A stretch of DNA of 64,000 nucleotides from Symbiodinium natans (lineage: Eukaryota > Sar > Dinophyceae > Suessiales > Symbiodiniaceae): positions 320,249-384,248 of the forward strand of contig CAJNDS010002524.1 of the NCBI GenBank assembly GCA_905221605.1, written 5' to 3'. Below the pieces are notes generated by a model. That model did no database searches, was not told the origin of the DNA, and saw only the letters and a list, made by a program, of their open reading frames with translations. Below are positions 1 through 10,383 of the stretch, piece after piece. How positions within the stretch are numbered: position 1 is the stretch's first letter; every line of letters starts with the position of its first letter. The position numbers and the translations under genes are program-made.

Positions 1-431
1 TCACAAGTTTTCATGCCTTTTGCGAACATGCCCACAAGATTGCTATTTGCAGCATTTTTAGCCTCTTTCTTCACCACCATCCTCATCTCCAGGAAAGAGT
101 GTCGGCTTTTTTGCTGTGAACCCGAAACCCTGGCCGTGCGCGACAAATGCGTCCAAAACTCGAGTTCTGATTCTAGCATCTAGTGATGCCAAGCAGTAAT
201 TGGGGGTCCAAACTCGCGAAGCAAAGCCTCGTTTCGCGTGGCAGGCATGGTACTCTCGCCATGCGTCTCTCTGCACGCTTGTACGGTTAACCCCCCGTGG
301 CCCCGGAGGGATTTAGTAAGCGGGGGTTGATTCAGGGTTGAGGGGTTTAAGGGTTTACGGCTTACGGTTTGGGTGTAGGGCTAACACTAAACCCTAAACG
401 CCCTAAACCCTAAACCCTAAATTCCTTCCAG

Positions 432-500
432 GCTATCAGCAGGAGGCCTTTGAAAGCCACTTCGAGAGCAAGTTCGAGCGTCTGAAGGCGGCCGACTCAA
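432..500 (+). CDS. Candidate internal exon, unknown protein
   Basis: An acceptor-like CAG|G precedes an open, acidic/basic reading frame with residues YQQEAFESHFESKFERLKAA, typical of a coiled-coil or charged helical segment. Telomere-like repeats lie on both sides (380-420 and 560-640), the same setting as verified exons elsewhere in the window. Possible GC or GA donors follow near 493-500. I do not recognise the protein. It may belong with the island at 1402-1470, but this cannot be shown. Confidence 0.45.
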
Positions 501-1401
501 CCTTACCCCCCTCTCTTTCCGCCTTTAGTGCTTTGGAGACCCGCAGCCCAAGAGCCCCCGAAACCCTAAGTCCTAAACCCTGAACCCTGAACCCGAAACC
601 CTAAACCCTAAACCCTAAACCCTAAACCCCAAGCCCTTAAACTCTGCACCACTGAACCTCAAGCATGTTCCACAGGTCCATCTTGGGCTACTAGGAGCCC
701 CATACCCCTTCGCAGCAAGTGGGTAAACCATCCAGGGTTTGGTGTTTAGGGTGTGGGTTAGCGTCTCGGGCTATGCTTGGAGTTTCGCAGGTTCTTGTTT
801 ATAAGTGGACTTAGAAGTAGGGCAACCATTGTTTTTGGTGGACTTATAGCCCGACTTCTACATACCCATGAACATCCAAGTGCAACCTATGAAGGAAGGT
901 AGAAGACATGTCAAGGAAACTCTGAGCCCTGAACCCCTAAACTCAAATCTCTACAAACTTAGAACCACAGCCAGGGCACTGATAACCCTCCCTCTAAGTA
1001 CTCATGAGCTTCCAAGTGGGGTTTAGCGTTGCCGGGGCCGCCAGGGGCTTGCTACATGGGCCCCTGAAGATGGTCCCTAAAGTTCCTTAAAAGGGTTTAG
1101 GGTTTAGGGTTCAGGGTCCCCGCCCCGCCCCCCTAAAGTTCCTTAAACGGGTTCTATGATATATGGGCCCTTGCTTGTTTTGGGGAAAAAGGTGGTATAT
1201 AAGGGGTGCCCTTTAAGGTACTAAGGGTAACTAGCCTAAGAAACACCACCTCAGGGTTCTAAAGCAAGGCTCAGCCGTCGAAGGACGCCTGCAGAAGCGA
1301 AAATCCCCGAAACCCAAAACCCAACTCCCTAAACCCTAAGCCCCAAACATCCCCAAACCCCAAACCCCTTAACCCCAAACCCAAACCCTAAATCCCTCTA
1401 G
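501..1401. other. Non-coding, degenerate telomere-like repeat and TIR remnants
   Basis: This stretch holds CCCTAAA-like runs (560-640, 1310-1392), TTTAGGG-like runs (1088-1115) and a fragment resembling the inverted-repeat family whose ends read GTACCCATGAACcTCCAAGT (around 840-890). I see no supported coding exon. It is best read as intron or intergenic DNA. Confidence 0.5.
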
Positions 1402-1470
1402 GGAAGCTCGTGCAAAGGCCAAGCAGCGGCAGGGCACGACCACTTCAGGAGGCTCGGTCTTGCGGATGTG
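1402..1470 (+). CDS. Candidate internal exon, unknown protein
   Basis: Following CTAG|G there is an open frame with EARAKAKQRQGTTTSGGSVL, a basic/polar segment. CCCTAAA-like sequence lies immediately upstream (1313-1394) and TTTAGGG-like sequence immediately downstream (1474-1512), matching the orientation seen around confirmed exons. Function is unknown, and linkage to the island at 432-500 is only a guess. Confidence 0.4.
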
Positions 1471-1473
1471 GGG

Positions 1474-1616
1474 GGGTTTAGGGTTCAGGGTTTGGGTTTG
1501 GGGTTCAGGGTTAAACCCTAAACCCTAAACCCTAAACCCTAAACCCTAAACCGTAAACCCTAAACCCTAAACCCTAAACCCGTTTAGGGTTTAGGGTTTG
1601 GGGTTTAGGGTCGAGG
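1474..1616. repeat. Telomere-like arrays in three alternating orientations
   Basis: A G-strand run (about 1474-1512) turns head-to-head into a C-strand run of CCCTAAA (1513-1580), which then turns back to TTTAGGG (1583-1616). Such inverted arrays can form long hairpins. Confidence 0.9.
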
Positions 1617-1642
1617 GTTTGCTGTGATAGGGCGTAGATGCT

Positions 1643-1954
1643 GTGAAGGTTAGGTTTCGGAACAAGCTCGAAAGCTTCGTGAGGTGCCGAAGAGCAGCCT
1701 TGGCCCGATTGTGGAGGGCCATCGAACACTTTTCTCCCACCCCACGCCGTCCGAGGCGGCAAAGCCACCCAAACCTATTCCTTTTAGGGTTTAGGCCTAA
1801 ACTCAAGGCAACAGTCCACTTATTCAGTTTCATGGCGTTCGGGGTTGGGTCCGCGGCGAGGGCTCCTGGCCTCGGGGCCTTGGGGGGTAGTTTAACCAGA
1901 GGCGGGCAAGCGACCTGGGCCGGCCTAGGCCTGAGTTTGGGGCTAAGGGTTTAG
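1643..1954 (+). CDS. Possible exon or fortuitous ORF
   Basis: A 103-codon open frame begins with RFRNKLESFVRCRRAALARL and then runs into telomere-like sequence. Opposite-strand frames are also open here, so coding support is weak. Only the first 35-40 residues look protein-like. Confidence 0.2.
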   Translation: MKVRFRNKLESFVRCRRAALARLWRAIEHFSPTPRRPRRQSHPNLFLLGFRPKLKATVHLFSFMAFGVGSAARAPGLGALGGSLTRGGQATWAGLGLSLGLRV

Positions 1955-1959
1955 GGTTT

Positions 1960-3270
1960 GGGGTTTCAGGTTTACGGGTTTAGGGGTTCAGGGGTTAGGG
2001 GTTCAGGGGTTTAGGGGTTTTTCTGCGGGTGTTGAGACTCGGAAATGGTTTGAAATGCTGGCGCATCGCCCGCTGCTGCGGTAAATGGCCATTGAACAGG
2101 GACTCCCCCGACACGCGGCCCTGGTGCCCACACTGTTTAGGGTTTAGGGTTTATAGGGCTTAACGAAGAAGACGTCCCAGTTCGTCATGTGTTGACTACG
2201 CGTGTCTTCGCGAATCACTGGACCCATAACGCTGCCTGCGATTCCGTATCTGAATCGCCTCATTGGGCTAGCCAAGCCCTTTTTGAGCCTAAACTAGGAC
2301 CGCAAAAGATGCAAAAGATGCAAGTTTTTTGGGTTTTGGCTTTGTTCGCTAGCGAGGTATATTCCCTACAGACTAACGCGGCAAAAAGAGCCCCAGATTT
2401 CAATCCCCTTCCCCTTCCCCCCCCCCCCCCCCCCCCCGCCCCTATGTGTTTCGGGTTCAGGGCTGAGGGTAGGCTGGTTGGACTTTCTGAGGGTTTGTGG
2501 GGTTGAGGCCTGAGGGTTGTTTGCGTGAGTTTGTAGGGTTTAGGGTTTTAAGGTTGAGGCTTCATGTGTTTGGGGGTTAGGGTTTAGGGGTTGAGGGCCT
2601 AGGGCTTTAGGGGTTTGGGTGTTTAGGGGTTTAGGGGTCTACAGTAGGGCTCAGGGGTTTCTAGGTGTTCTAGGGTTTTTCTTGCCCTGGATCCTTCACT
2701 TATCAGACACAGGTCATGGTTGAGAGGCCCGAAGCCCAACACCCAAGGCCCCTTCGCCCAGGGTTTAGGGTTGATGGTTTCGGGTTCAGGGTTCAGGGTT
2801 TTCCTTGCGCCCTGTCCCTAAACCAATTGTCTGACTGGTTCATGGTAGATTTCCCGGGGAGTGACCCCTGCTCTAGAAGCCCGAGGGGGATGTGTAGGAG
2901 GCCACCCTAAATCCCAAACCCTAAACCCCTAAACCCTAACCCCTGAACTGCTAAACCCCTAAATCCCCAAATCCCGAGTTCCTTACCCAGAACCAGTAAG
3001 ACACAAGGGTCCTCTCCTCTCCTTCCCCCGAGCCCTGCGTAGAGGTCTTTTCGAAGATGATCCACGTTGGGGGGCCCAGATGGGCTGAAGCACTAAGGCC
3101 CGAGGCTCTAACGGTGGAGCCTTGAGTCAACCCTTGAATTCAGGGATTTATCTTATTTTTGGGAGACCGAACCGAAGATACAGCGTCGGTTGTTGAGGCT
3201 TTTTGTGGCCCGGTGGTGCCCCTTTTCCCTTTTGTTGGTTCAAGGTCCCCTTATGCAGTAACCAACCCCC
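1960..3270. other. Non-coding stretch with degenerate TTTAGGG-like sequence
   Basis: Irregular TTTAGGG/TTCAGGG variants dominate, with a poly-C tract at about 2419-2437 and C-strand variants around 2909-2965. ORFs here are short and built from repeat translation. No exon is supported. Confidence 0.5.
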
Positions 3271-3272
3271 CA

Positions 3273-3352
3273 AGGTTTAGGGTTTAGGGTTTAGGGTTTA
3301 GGGTTTAGGGTTTTAGGGTTTAGGGTTTAGGGTTAGGGTTTAGGGTTAGGGT
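3273..3352 (+). repeat. TTTAGGG array
   Basis: Tandem TTTAGGG with a few TTAGGG and TTTTAGGG variants. It is interstitial, with unique sequence on both sides. Confidence 0.9.
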
Positions 3353-4075
3353 ACCCTGATTTACAATATGGTTGCTGGGATACCAAGTAGGGTTTTTGCG
3401 GGGTCAGGGCCTTGTGAGGCGTTTTGTACTTGGGGTTCGCGGGGCTTACTTTGCGACTTTTAGGGGTTCAGGTGCTTGGTCTTCGTGCTTGTGGTTCAGA
3501 ATTTGGAAGGAGCCGCAAAGGTTCGAAAATCCGAGGCCCGCTGGAAGCTGCGGTTTAGAGTCTTAGGGTTTAGGGTCTAGAGGGTTTAGGGCCGGTTTAG
3601 GATTCAGGGTTGAGGGTCTAGGGTTTCGGGTTTCGTGTTTAGGGTTTGGGGCTTCGGGTGTAGGGAAGACCGCTAGCAAGTGCAAAGCCCCTCCAGTGAA
3701 GCCCTGAAGCTCTGGAAGGGCCTGATAAACCCTAAACCCTAAACCCTATAGCCTGAGGGCTGAGCTGAGGTGCTGCTGACCACTGGCGGCGCGATCGGAG
3801 CCCCGATGACTACGACGATGGTGGTGTGTCCAGGACGCCCCCGCCCCCACCACCCCTCCTTTTCGTAAGAAGAGGCCTCCATGGGGGTTGAGCTTCTATA
3901 AAACCCAAAAGCCCTAAACCCCTAAGCCCTTTGTTTGGGGAAGTGTAAGAGCTACAGCAGAACGCAGACCCTGACTGGGCCCAACATGCCGCCCACATGG
4001 TCTCTTCGTTTTTCCTCGCTGGGTCTTTTCGTCGGCATGCACAGTAGCTACAGCCTCTGTTGTGTGTGGTGGCAG

Positions 4076-4256
4076 GCGTGATGACCGGCGTGATGGCTTC
4101 CGCGATGGCCGGCGTGACGACCGGCGAGACGACCGCCGAGACGACCGGCGAGAGGACCGGCGCGACGACCGGCGTGATGATCGCCGGGACGACTGGCGGG
4201 AGGACCGGCGGCCTGAAAGACGTGAGGAGAAGCGGCCCGAGGCAAGCCGGCCAAAG
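4076..4256 (+). CDS. Exon encoding Arg-Asp/Glu dipeptide repeats
   Basis: After a GGCAG|G acceptor the frame reads RRDDRRDGFRDGRRDDRRDD and continues with alternating RRDD, RRED and WREDRR units, then an ERREEKRPEASRPKA tail. A GC donor follows at 4257 (AAAG|GC) next to a poly-G tract. RD/RE low-complexity domains are known in RNA-processing and RNA-binding proteins such as U1-70K and NELF-E. That role is an inference from composition only. Other frames read as repetitive PVVTPVV or TGETTAETTG, so the RD frame is chosen for its charge pattern and splice sites. It may be joined to neighbouring islands, but the gene is unknown. Confidence 0.5.
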
Positions 4257-4399
4257 GCGGGGCCCGGGGGGGGGGGGGGTTGATGACAGCTTGCGACGTC
4301 TTTGCATATGGAATTATTATCTGAGTTGAATGGGCCTAGACTCAGAGCTCCTGGTGGGAGCCCTAAGCTACCCGGAGCCCCGACCCCCGGTGTTTGCAG

Positions 4400-4450
4400 G
4401 CCCAGATCTCGGCTGGCAGCAACGAGGGCGCCTTTGTGCCGAGACTCGCT
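4400..4450 (+). CDS. Candidate internal exon, unknown protein
   Basis: TTTGCAG|G is followed by an open frame AQISAGSNEGAFVPRLAD ending near possible GA/GC donors. Codon choice is GC-rich in third positions, as in the recognised genes. No family is recognised. Confidence 0.4.
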
Positions 4451-4504
4451 GACGGCTCAGGGTTTGGGGTGGGGTACCTTTTTGGGGGGGCCTTTGTTAT
4501 AGGG

Positions 4505-4732
4505 GAATACCCTAAACCCTAAACCCCAAACCCCAAACCCTAAACCCTAAACCCTAAACCCTAAACGGGGAATCTTACTATTTGCGGGTCTTGTGTTAGA
4601 GGTCTCTTATTCTCGGAAAGCCCCCCAAAAACGGTCAGGCTTTGAGTCGGCCAGGGCGCCCTGGGATTCTAAACCCTAAACCCTAAACCCTAAACCCTAA
4701 ACCCTAAACCCTAAACCCTAAACCCTAAACCT
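4505..4732 (-). repeat. Two CCCTAAA arrays
   Basis: Uniform CCCTAAA runs at about 4508-4566 and 4673-4731, separated by about 105 bp of unique sequence. Confidence 0.9.
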
Positions 4733-4739
4733 CAAAATA

Positions 4740-5860
4740 TTAATACCCCCCTAATTTAAAGAACCCCCTGGCCTTTAATATGAGCGGGAAGGGATTAGAT
4801 GGCTGTGAGCATTTTCGTGCTCGGAAGCCTGCGCCGAAGCACTTAGGTTCCGGGTTTGGGGTTTAGGGTTTAGGGTTTAGGGTTTAGGCGTCGCTCTGAG
4901 GAATCCATGGATCTCCTCCATCCGTTGCCCGGGTTTCGGGTTACGCCGTAAGCACTACCCCTACTTGGAGGCCTTGTTCAAAAGGAACTTGAAACAGGGT
5001 TGAGGGTCTCTCAACCCTAAACTCTAGACCCTTAGACTCTCAAAAGGATCTTGGTTCCTAGGGGCCTTCGGGGGATGTAGGTTCGGGGTTTAGGGGATTA
5101 GGGCGGGTGTTAGGGTTCAAGGGTGGTTGCTTGTGGCCCTAAACCCAAAACCCTAAGCCCTAAACCCTACACCCTACACCCTACACCCTCAACCCGAAAC
5201 CCTAAACCCTAACTTTCGGTTTAGCGCTTAGGGTTCAAGCCACAAAGCTTCCGGTTTTCAAGAGCCCTAAGCCCCAGAGGTTTTAGGGATTGACAGGGTT
5301 TGGGGTCTGGGGTTTGGGGTTTAGGGTTTAGGGTTTAGGGTTTAGGGATCAGGGTTCAGGCTTCAGATTCAGATTCATTTCTTGCTTTGCCTCTGCATGT
5401 TCGGCTCGGGGAGACCTGCAACTCCGGGGGGCAAAGCCCTGAAATTTATGAGGGTTTAGGGTTTAGGGTTTAGGGTTTAGGGTATTTCTGCGAACCATCA
5501 CGCCTTTAGGTGGAAACAATTGGCCCCTAAACCCTGAACTGTCAACCCAAAACAACCCTGAGCCCTAAACCCGAAGCCCTGGAACCAAACATCTTCCCAT
5601 GCTCTGAGCCAGAACCCAAACCCTTACCTCGAGTGCGATAGGGGGTTGAGGGGTTGGGGTTAACGGGTTTAGGGTTTAACGTTCAGCGTTTAGCGTTTAA
5701 AGATAAGGGTTTAGGGTTTAGGGTGTAGGGTGTAGCTGGATTCCAGGCAAGGCCCTACACAGGGTGATTGGAGTCCGAAGCAAAACCCACGCGAAAACGC
5801 CACAAGCTGCTAAAAGCCCTAAGCCCTAAATTAAACCTCTGTTAGGAAGGGGCCAACATA
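4740..5860. other. Non-coding, mixed telomere-like blocks
   Basis: Alternating short C-strand (5140-5215) and G-strand (4855-4888, 5310-5345, 5450-5482, 5660-5735) blocks with unique spacers. No exon is supported. Confidence 0.5.
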
Positions 5861-5865
5861 CGCAC

Positions 5866-5920
5866 CCTAAACCCTAAACCCTAAACCCTAAACCCTAAAC
5901 CCTAAACCCTAAACCCTAAA
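5866..5920 (-). repeat. CCCTAAA array
   Basis: A uniform C-strand telomeric heptamer run directly upstream of the candidate exon at 5929. Confidence 0.9.
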
Positions 5921-5928
5921 GGCTTAGG

Positions 5929-5988
5929 GAGAGTCTGAAGTCCTGCGTCCGGAATGCCGAGCTCCATGGCATTGCCGTTGACGTACAG
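5929..5988 (+). CDS. Candidate internal exon, unknown protein
   Basis: CTTAG|G acceptor, 20 open codons reading ESLKSCVRNAELHGIAVDVQ, and a GC donor at 5989 (ACAG|GC). A C-strand telomeric array lies upstream and a TTTAGGG-like block downstream (6020-6230). Function is unknown. Confidence 0.45.
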
Positions 5989-6536
5989 GCCGCGCGACCA
6001 AAACAACCAATTTAGAGAGGGTTTAGGGTTTTAGGGTTTTAGGGTGTTAGGGCTTCAGGGTTTTAAGGTTCATGGTTTTGGGGTTTTAGGGTTTCAGGGT
6101 TTTGGGGTTTAGGGTTCAAGGGTTTTTCGGGTTTAGGGCTCTAGGGCTTCTGGGAATTTAGGGGTTTTAGGGCTCAGGGTTTCAGGGTTTTAGGGAAACA
6201 GGTTTCAGGGTTTTAGGGTTCAGGGTTGAGTTTGCTGTCCACCTGGGAATAGTTCCTGAAGGATCAGCTGCCTGTTTGTTCGACCCAACCCTGGGAACTT
6301 TTGCGTCGATTCCGACTCGGCTACGAGGCAGTATCCTATACATACCCCAAATTCTGAACTCTATGCTCTAAAAACCCTAAACCCTAGCCCTAAACCCTAA
6401 ACCCTAAAACCCCCAAACCCTAAAACCCCCAAACCCTAACCCCAAACCCCAGACCCCAGACCACAAACCCCAAACCCCAAACCCCCAAACCCCAAACCCC
6501 AAACCCCCAACACCCAAACCCCAAACCCCAAACCCC

Positions 6537-6594
6537 AAACCCTAAACCCTAAACCCTAAACCCTAAACCCTAAACCCTAAACCCTAAACCCTCA
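6537..6594 (-). repeat. CCCTAAA array
   Basis: A uniform array preceded by a long degenerate CCCCAAA tract (6370-6536). It ends just upstream of the exon-like island at 6620. Confidence 0.9.
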
Positions 6595-6619
6595 CGAAGT
6601 CTTTCCGGATCCCTCGCAG

Positions 6620-6666
6620 GCCCATCGCAGCTTTGCCTGCCATGGGCCAGGCGGAGCTCTGGGTTG
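6620..6666 (+). CDS. Candidate internal exon, unknown protein
   Basis: CTCGCAG|G is followed by PIAALPAMGQAELWVDL in an open frame with a possible GA donor. It is bounded by a CCCTAAA array upstream and a poly-C plus TTTAGGG array downstream. The protein is not recognised. Confidence 0.45.
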
Positions 6667-6702
6667 ACTTGGGCATTTCCCCCCCCCCCCCCCCCCCAAA
6701 TG

Positions 6703-6787
6703 GGAGTTTAGGGTTTAGGGTTTAGGGTTTAGGGTTTAGGGTTTAGGGTTTAGGGTTTAGGGTTTAGGGTTTAGGGTTTAGGGTTAA
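6703..6787 (+). repeat. TTTAGGG array
   Basis: About eleven uniform heptamers directly after a poly-C tract (6679-6697). Confidence 0.9.
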
Positions 6788-6799
6788 TGGGATTTTAGG

Positions 6800-7301
6800 G
6801 TTTAGGGTTTAGCGTTCAGGGTTATGAGTGCCCTATCTACACCCCTGTAGTACATTTCCCTTTATCCCCCCCAAAAAACACGAAATACGAATACACAAAA
6901 GAAAGTAACAACAAAAATGAATCGGGTACTCGAAAACTGTAATCCCTAGAATCCAATGAATTTCCCTTGAAGGTTTTGGCGGTTAAGCATCTGGGGGGTT
7001 CGATCTTCAATGTGCGTTTTTTGAGATTTTGGGGTTTGTGCCTCTAACGTTTGGGGGTTTATCCCTAGTCATGGCTTCGATATGAGGGCTTACAAAAAAT
7101 CGAATATAGACCCCCAAATAGTGGGATCCCCTTACAATAAGGACCCCAATAAGGTACCCTAAACCCTAAACCCTAAATCCCCTACTATCGTAAACCTCCA
7201 TATCTTGATGCTGGCTCGCAGGCACTCAGTCCTGGTGGCTGCGTTGCGCTGGCATCTGGCCGGGCGAAGGCCCCCCTCACCTCATGCAACCCCGGAAACC
7301 C

Positions 7302-7333
<32 letters not shown>

Positions 7334-8860
7334 ACCCTAAACCCTAAACCCTAAGAGAGCCCGCTCCTCCCTGTTTGCGGTTCCCAAACTTGAGATCCTC
7401 ATCCCCAACCCACAACTTCAAAGCTCCCGAAGCCGAACATTGCACAAAATTTGACCCCCAAACCCTAACCCTTGGGTTTAGGGTTTAGGGTTTAGGGTTC
7501 AGAGCTTAGGGCTAAACTCCTGTACACCCTCAGCCCCTGCATGGGTTGCGTAAAGTCCTCAAAACCCCACATCGTGTTTCAGTGGTTCTGGAGCCGAGGT
7601 GCAACGTCGTCTCAGGACCGCGAGGTGTGGAGGTGCTGCCGGATTTGGGGTTGAGGGTTGAGGGTTGAGGGTTTAGGGTTTAGGGTTGAGGGTTGAGGGT
7701 TGAGGGTTTAGGGTTGAAGGTTGAAGGTTTAGGTTTAGGGTTTAGAGTAAGAAAACCCCGGCGCTCATTCATTGCGTTCACTTCGGAAACACATGCGTTC
7801 GCTTTGTTCACATGTATGTTGCTTGTTCAGCTAGTTCACGCTTTTAGTCTATTATTCTGGTGAACTGAGTGAATAAGTAGTGTACGATCGTAGTGAATGA
7901 AGTGGACACCCAACAGACCTCATAATTTTGGGCTGAGGGCTTAGGATTTCAAGCAAAGTTTAATCGGGTTGCTTGGTAAGTTTTAGTAGTTCCTGGTAGT
8001 AGGGTTCAAGGGTAGAGGGCTTTGTGAGATGTGGGGTGTAGGAGGGTGTTGAGATTCGAGTGTTGAAGCGTCTGGTTGGGTTTATCGTTTAGGGATTGTT
8101 TAGGGCTGAAGAAGTTTGGAGCCTTGAGCGCTCTGGAATCCTAACGAAGCCCTGAGCGCTGCCACGCTAAGCCCACCCTACACACCAAACCCTACACCCT
8201 AAACCCTAAACCCTAAACCCTATCCCCTAAACCCTAAACCAGGTGCTGAGTCGGTAACCTTTGACTTCTCTTTTCCTTGCAAGCCCTCTCAAAGCCAGAT
8301 GTTAAACCTTCTTCCCTTTCCCTAGAGCACGCAGCCTTCAAGAAGTTTGAAACCCTATAAGCCCGAAACTCTACTTGGAGATTCATGGGTACTTATCACC
8401 CCCAAAAATAAGTCTACTTCTCACCGGGCTTATAAGTTCAGTTAGAATTGGGTTAGAAAAACCCTGAGCCTCCAAATAGGGTTTGGGTTTTGGGTTTTCG
8501 GGGGACGCGACAACCTGAAAGCCCAATGCTAACAACCCGAAGAGCTTGAGCATGCAGTACGGCCAAAATCGTAGAGCAGTACTGCCCGAACCCAAAAGTC
8601 TACACCCCAAATCCCTAAACCCTTTGCACCCTTTGACCATTTACCCGTGCCTGGCATTGGGTTTCGGCATGACAGACCACAACCATCGCCGGCAGACTTC
8701 TGCATCGTGTCCCTCCGGACCCTTTTTCCTGCGCCGACGAAACTTGAACCCCGTATCCTGGAGACGGAAACGGCTGGCAGCTGAAAACGGTTGCGCGTAG
8801 GATATTTAGTGAAAGGCCCATGAGTTCAACTCATGTCTTACCATGCACGATGCAACGACA
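6800..8860. other. Mostly non-coding with telomere-like blocks
   Basis: Contains unique AT-richer DNA (6850-7140), TTTAGGG and CCCTAAA variants, CCCTCAA repeats (7300-7330) and GGGTTGA repeats (7645-7730). One weak exon-like island at 7222-7270 follows CGCAG|G. A copy of the ACTTGGAGgTTCATGGGTAC family begins near 8373. Confidence 0.45.
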
Positions 8861-8871
8861 GCTTCTTGTAG

Positions 8872-9022
8872 TTTCGAGGGGACCTCGACGCACTGCGTCG
8901 GTGCACGGAAGACGGTTGTGCGTATGAAGCAGCTTGGGCCAGCTTGGGCACAAGTCCAAGGTCAGGTGGAGCTGGGCCGCCTTAACGGTTCCCGGGTCGC
9001 CAGCATCACCGAAGAGACATGA
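8872..9022 (+). CDS. Candidate terminal exon, unknown protein
   Basis: A TTGTAG acceptor opens a frame of about 49 codons that ends at TGA 9020-9022. It includes THCVGARKTVVRMKQLG and finishes GSRVASITEET. Telomere-like C-strand repeats begin about 25 bp after the stop, so this is read as the 3' end of a gene whose other exons may be among the islands upstream. No domain is recognised. Confidence 0.4.
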
Positions 9023-9304
9023 GATAAACTTCTTGGGTTGGTTTATACCCTAAACCCTAGACCCCAAACCCTAAACTTCTTGAGTTGGTACCCTTTACCC
9101 TAAGCCCTAAACCCCAAACCCCAAACCCCAAACCCCAAACCCTAAACCCTAAACCCCAAACCCCAAACCCCAAACCCCAAGCCCCAAACCCGAAACCCGA
9201 AACCCCAAACCCCAAACCCCAAGCCCTAAACCCCAAACCCAAGCCCTAAACCCTAAACCCTAAACCCTAAACCCTCCGAAGCTTCAGGGCGAAAGTTCCC
9301 AGAG

Positions 9305-9346
9305 ATGCTCCGGCGCTCGCTGCTGGCGGCCGTGGTGGGCGTCTCG
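9305..9346 (+). CDS. Candidate first exon (ATG), possible SDR N-terminus
   Basis: ATG at 9305 starts MLRRSLLAAVVGVSG, a basic then hydrophobic segment like a signal or targeting peptide, followed by a GT (TCGG|GTTTCT). It lies between a CCCTAAA array and a TTTAGGG array. It could be the first exon of the downstream dehydrogenase, but its donor phase does not match the next recognised exon (10384) without an intermediate exon. Confidence 0.35.
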
Positions 9347-10084
9347 GGTTTCTTAAAGGGTCAGGGTTTAGGGTTTAGGGTTTGGGGTTTGGGGTTTGGG
9401 GTTTAGGGTTTAGGGTTTGTAGAGTTTGGGGTTACGGGCTTAGGTTTGAGGTCCTGTGTGGATACGGAGCCAGATACAGAACATGCATATCGGGCACCCA
9501 AAAAGGCACATAATGTGGAGATTCCCCCGAGCAGGTTTGGGATGGTTTGGGGTTCAGGGTCCGGAGCAAGTGGGGTGTGTAGGGCTCTGTATTCAAGGGG
9601 TTCATAGTGTGGCATTTGGGAAAAATAGGTTTTTGGGGTTCCTAGTTTCGGGGTTCTTGTTTTGGTTTAGGGCTTCGGGGTTTCGAGTTTTGGGTTCAGG
9701 ACCCCGGAGTCAGGCCTTTGTTGTTTTGTTTTTTTTTTGGGGAGTTGCGGTCTGAAGACGCTGAGGCTGGATTCTGAGGCTCTTCTGGATTGTGCCCTTG
9801 TGCGTCGGAAAGCGAAGTACCAAAAAAAAGGAGGAAGCCCAAACAACGAATGCCAATCCAGGTTGCAGAGATACATCTGAAATCTGTTTCTCTGTCCAAA
9901 GCTACCCTCACCCCTAAACCGTAAGCCCTAAACCCTGAGGCTGTTAGAGTCTGTATGGTGTTTTAGGGTTTGAGTTTTAGGGCTCCGCGCTTTAAGAGTT
10001 TTTTGGTAACCCTAAGCCCTAAACCCTAAGCCCTAAGCCCTAAACCCTAAACGCTAAACCCCAAGCCCCAAGCCCCAAGCCCGG

Positions 10085-10346
10085 TACCCTAAACCCTAAA
10101 CCCTAAACCCTAAACCCTAAACCCTAAACCCTAAACCCTAAACCCTAAACCCTAAACCCTAAACCCTAAACCCTAAACCCTAAACCCTAAACCCTAAACC
10201 CTAAACCTAACCCTAAACCCTAAACCCTAAACCCTAAACCCTAAACCCTAAACCCTAAACCCTAAACCCTAAACCCTAAACCCTAAACCCTAAACCCTAA
10301 ACCCTAAACCCTAAACCCTAAACCCTAAACCCTAAACCCTAAACCC
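10085..10346 (-). repeat. Long interstitial CCCTAAA array
   Basis: About 260 bp of almost perfect CCCTAAA with one 6-nt slip near 10204. It lies inside the dehydrogenase gene or its 5' region, directly upstream of exon 10384-10423, so it is not a chromosome end. Confidence 0.95.
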
Positions 10347-10383
10347 AATTCCTTTCTTTTTTTGGGGATCCTGTAGTTCCAAG

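Noticed and set aside
7261..7740. CRISPR-like regular repeats
   Set aside because: CCCTCAA and GGGTTGA tandem units have no unique spacers and are telomere variants.
10085..10346. Chromosome end (true telomere)
   Set aside because: Unique and coding sequence continues on both sides, and similar arrays occur throughout the window in both orientations.
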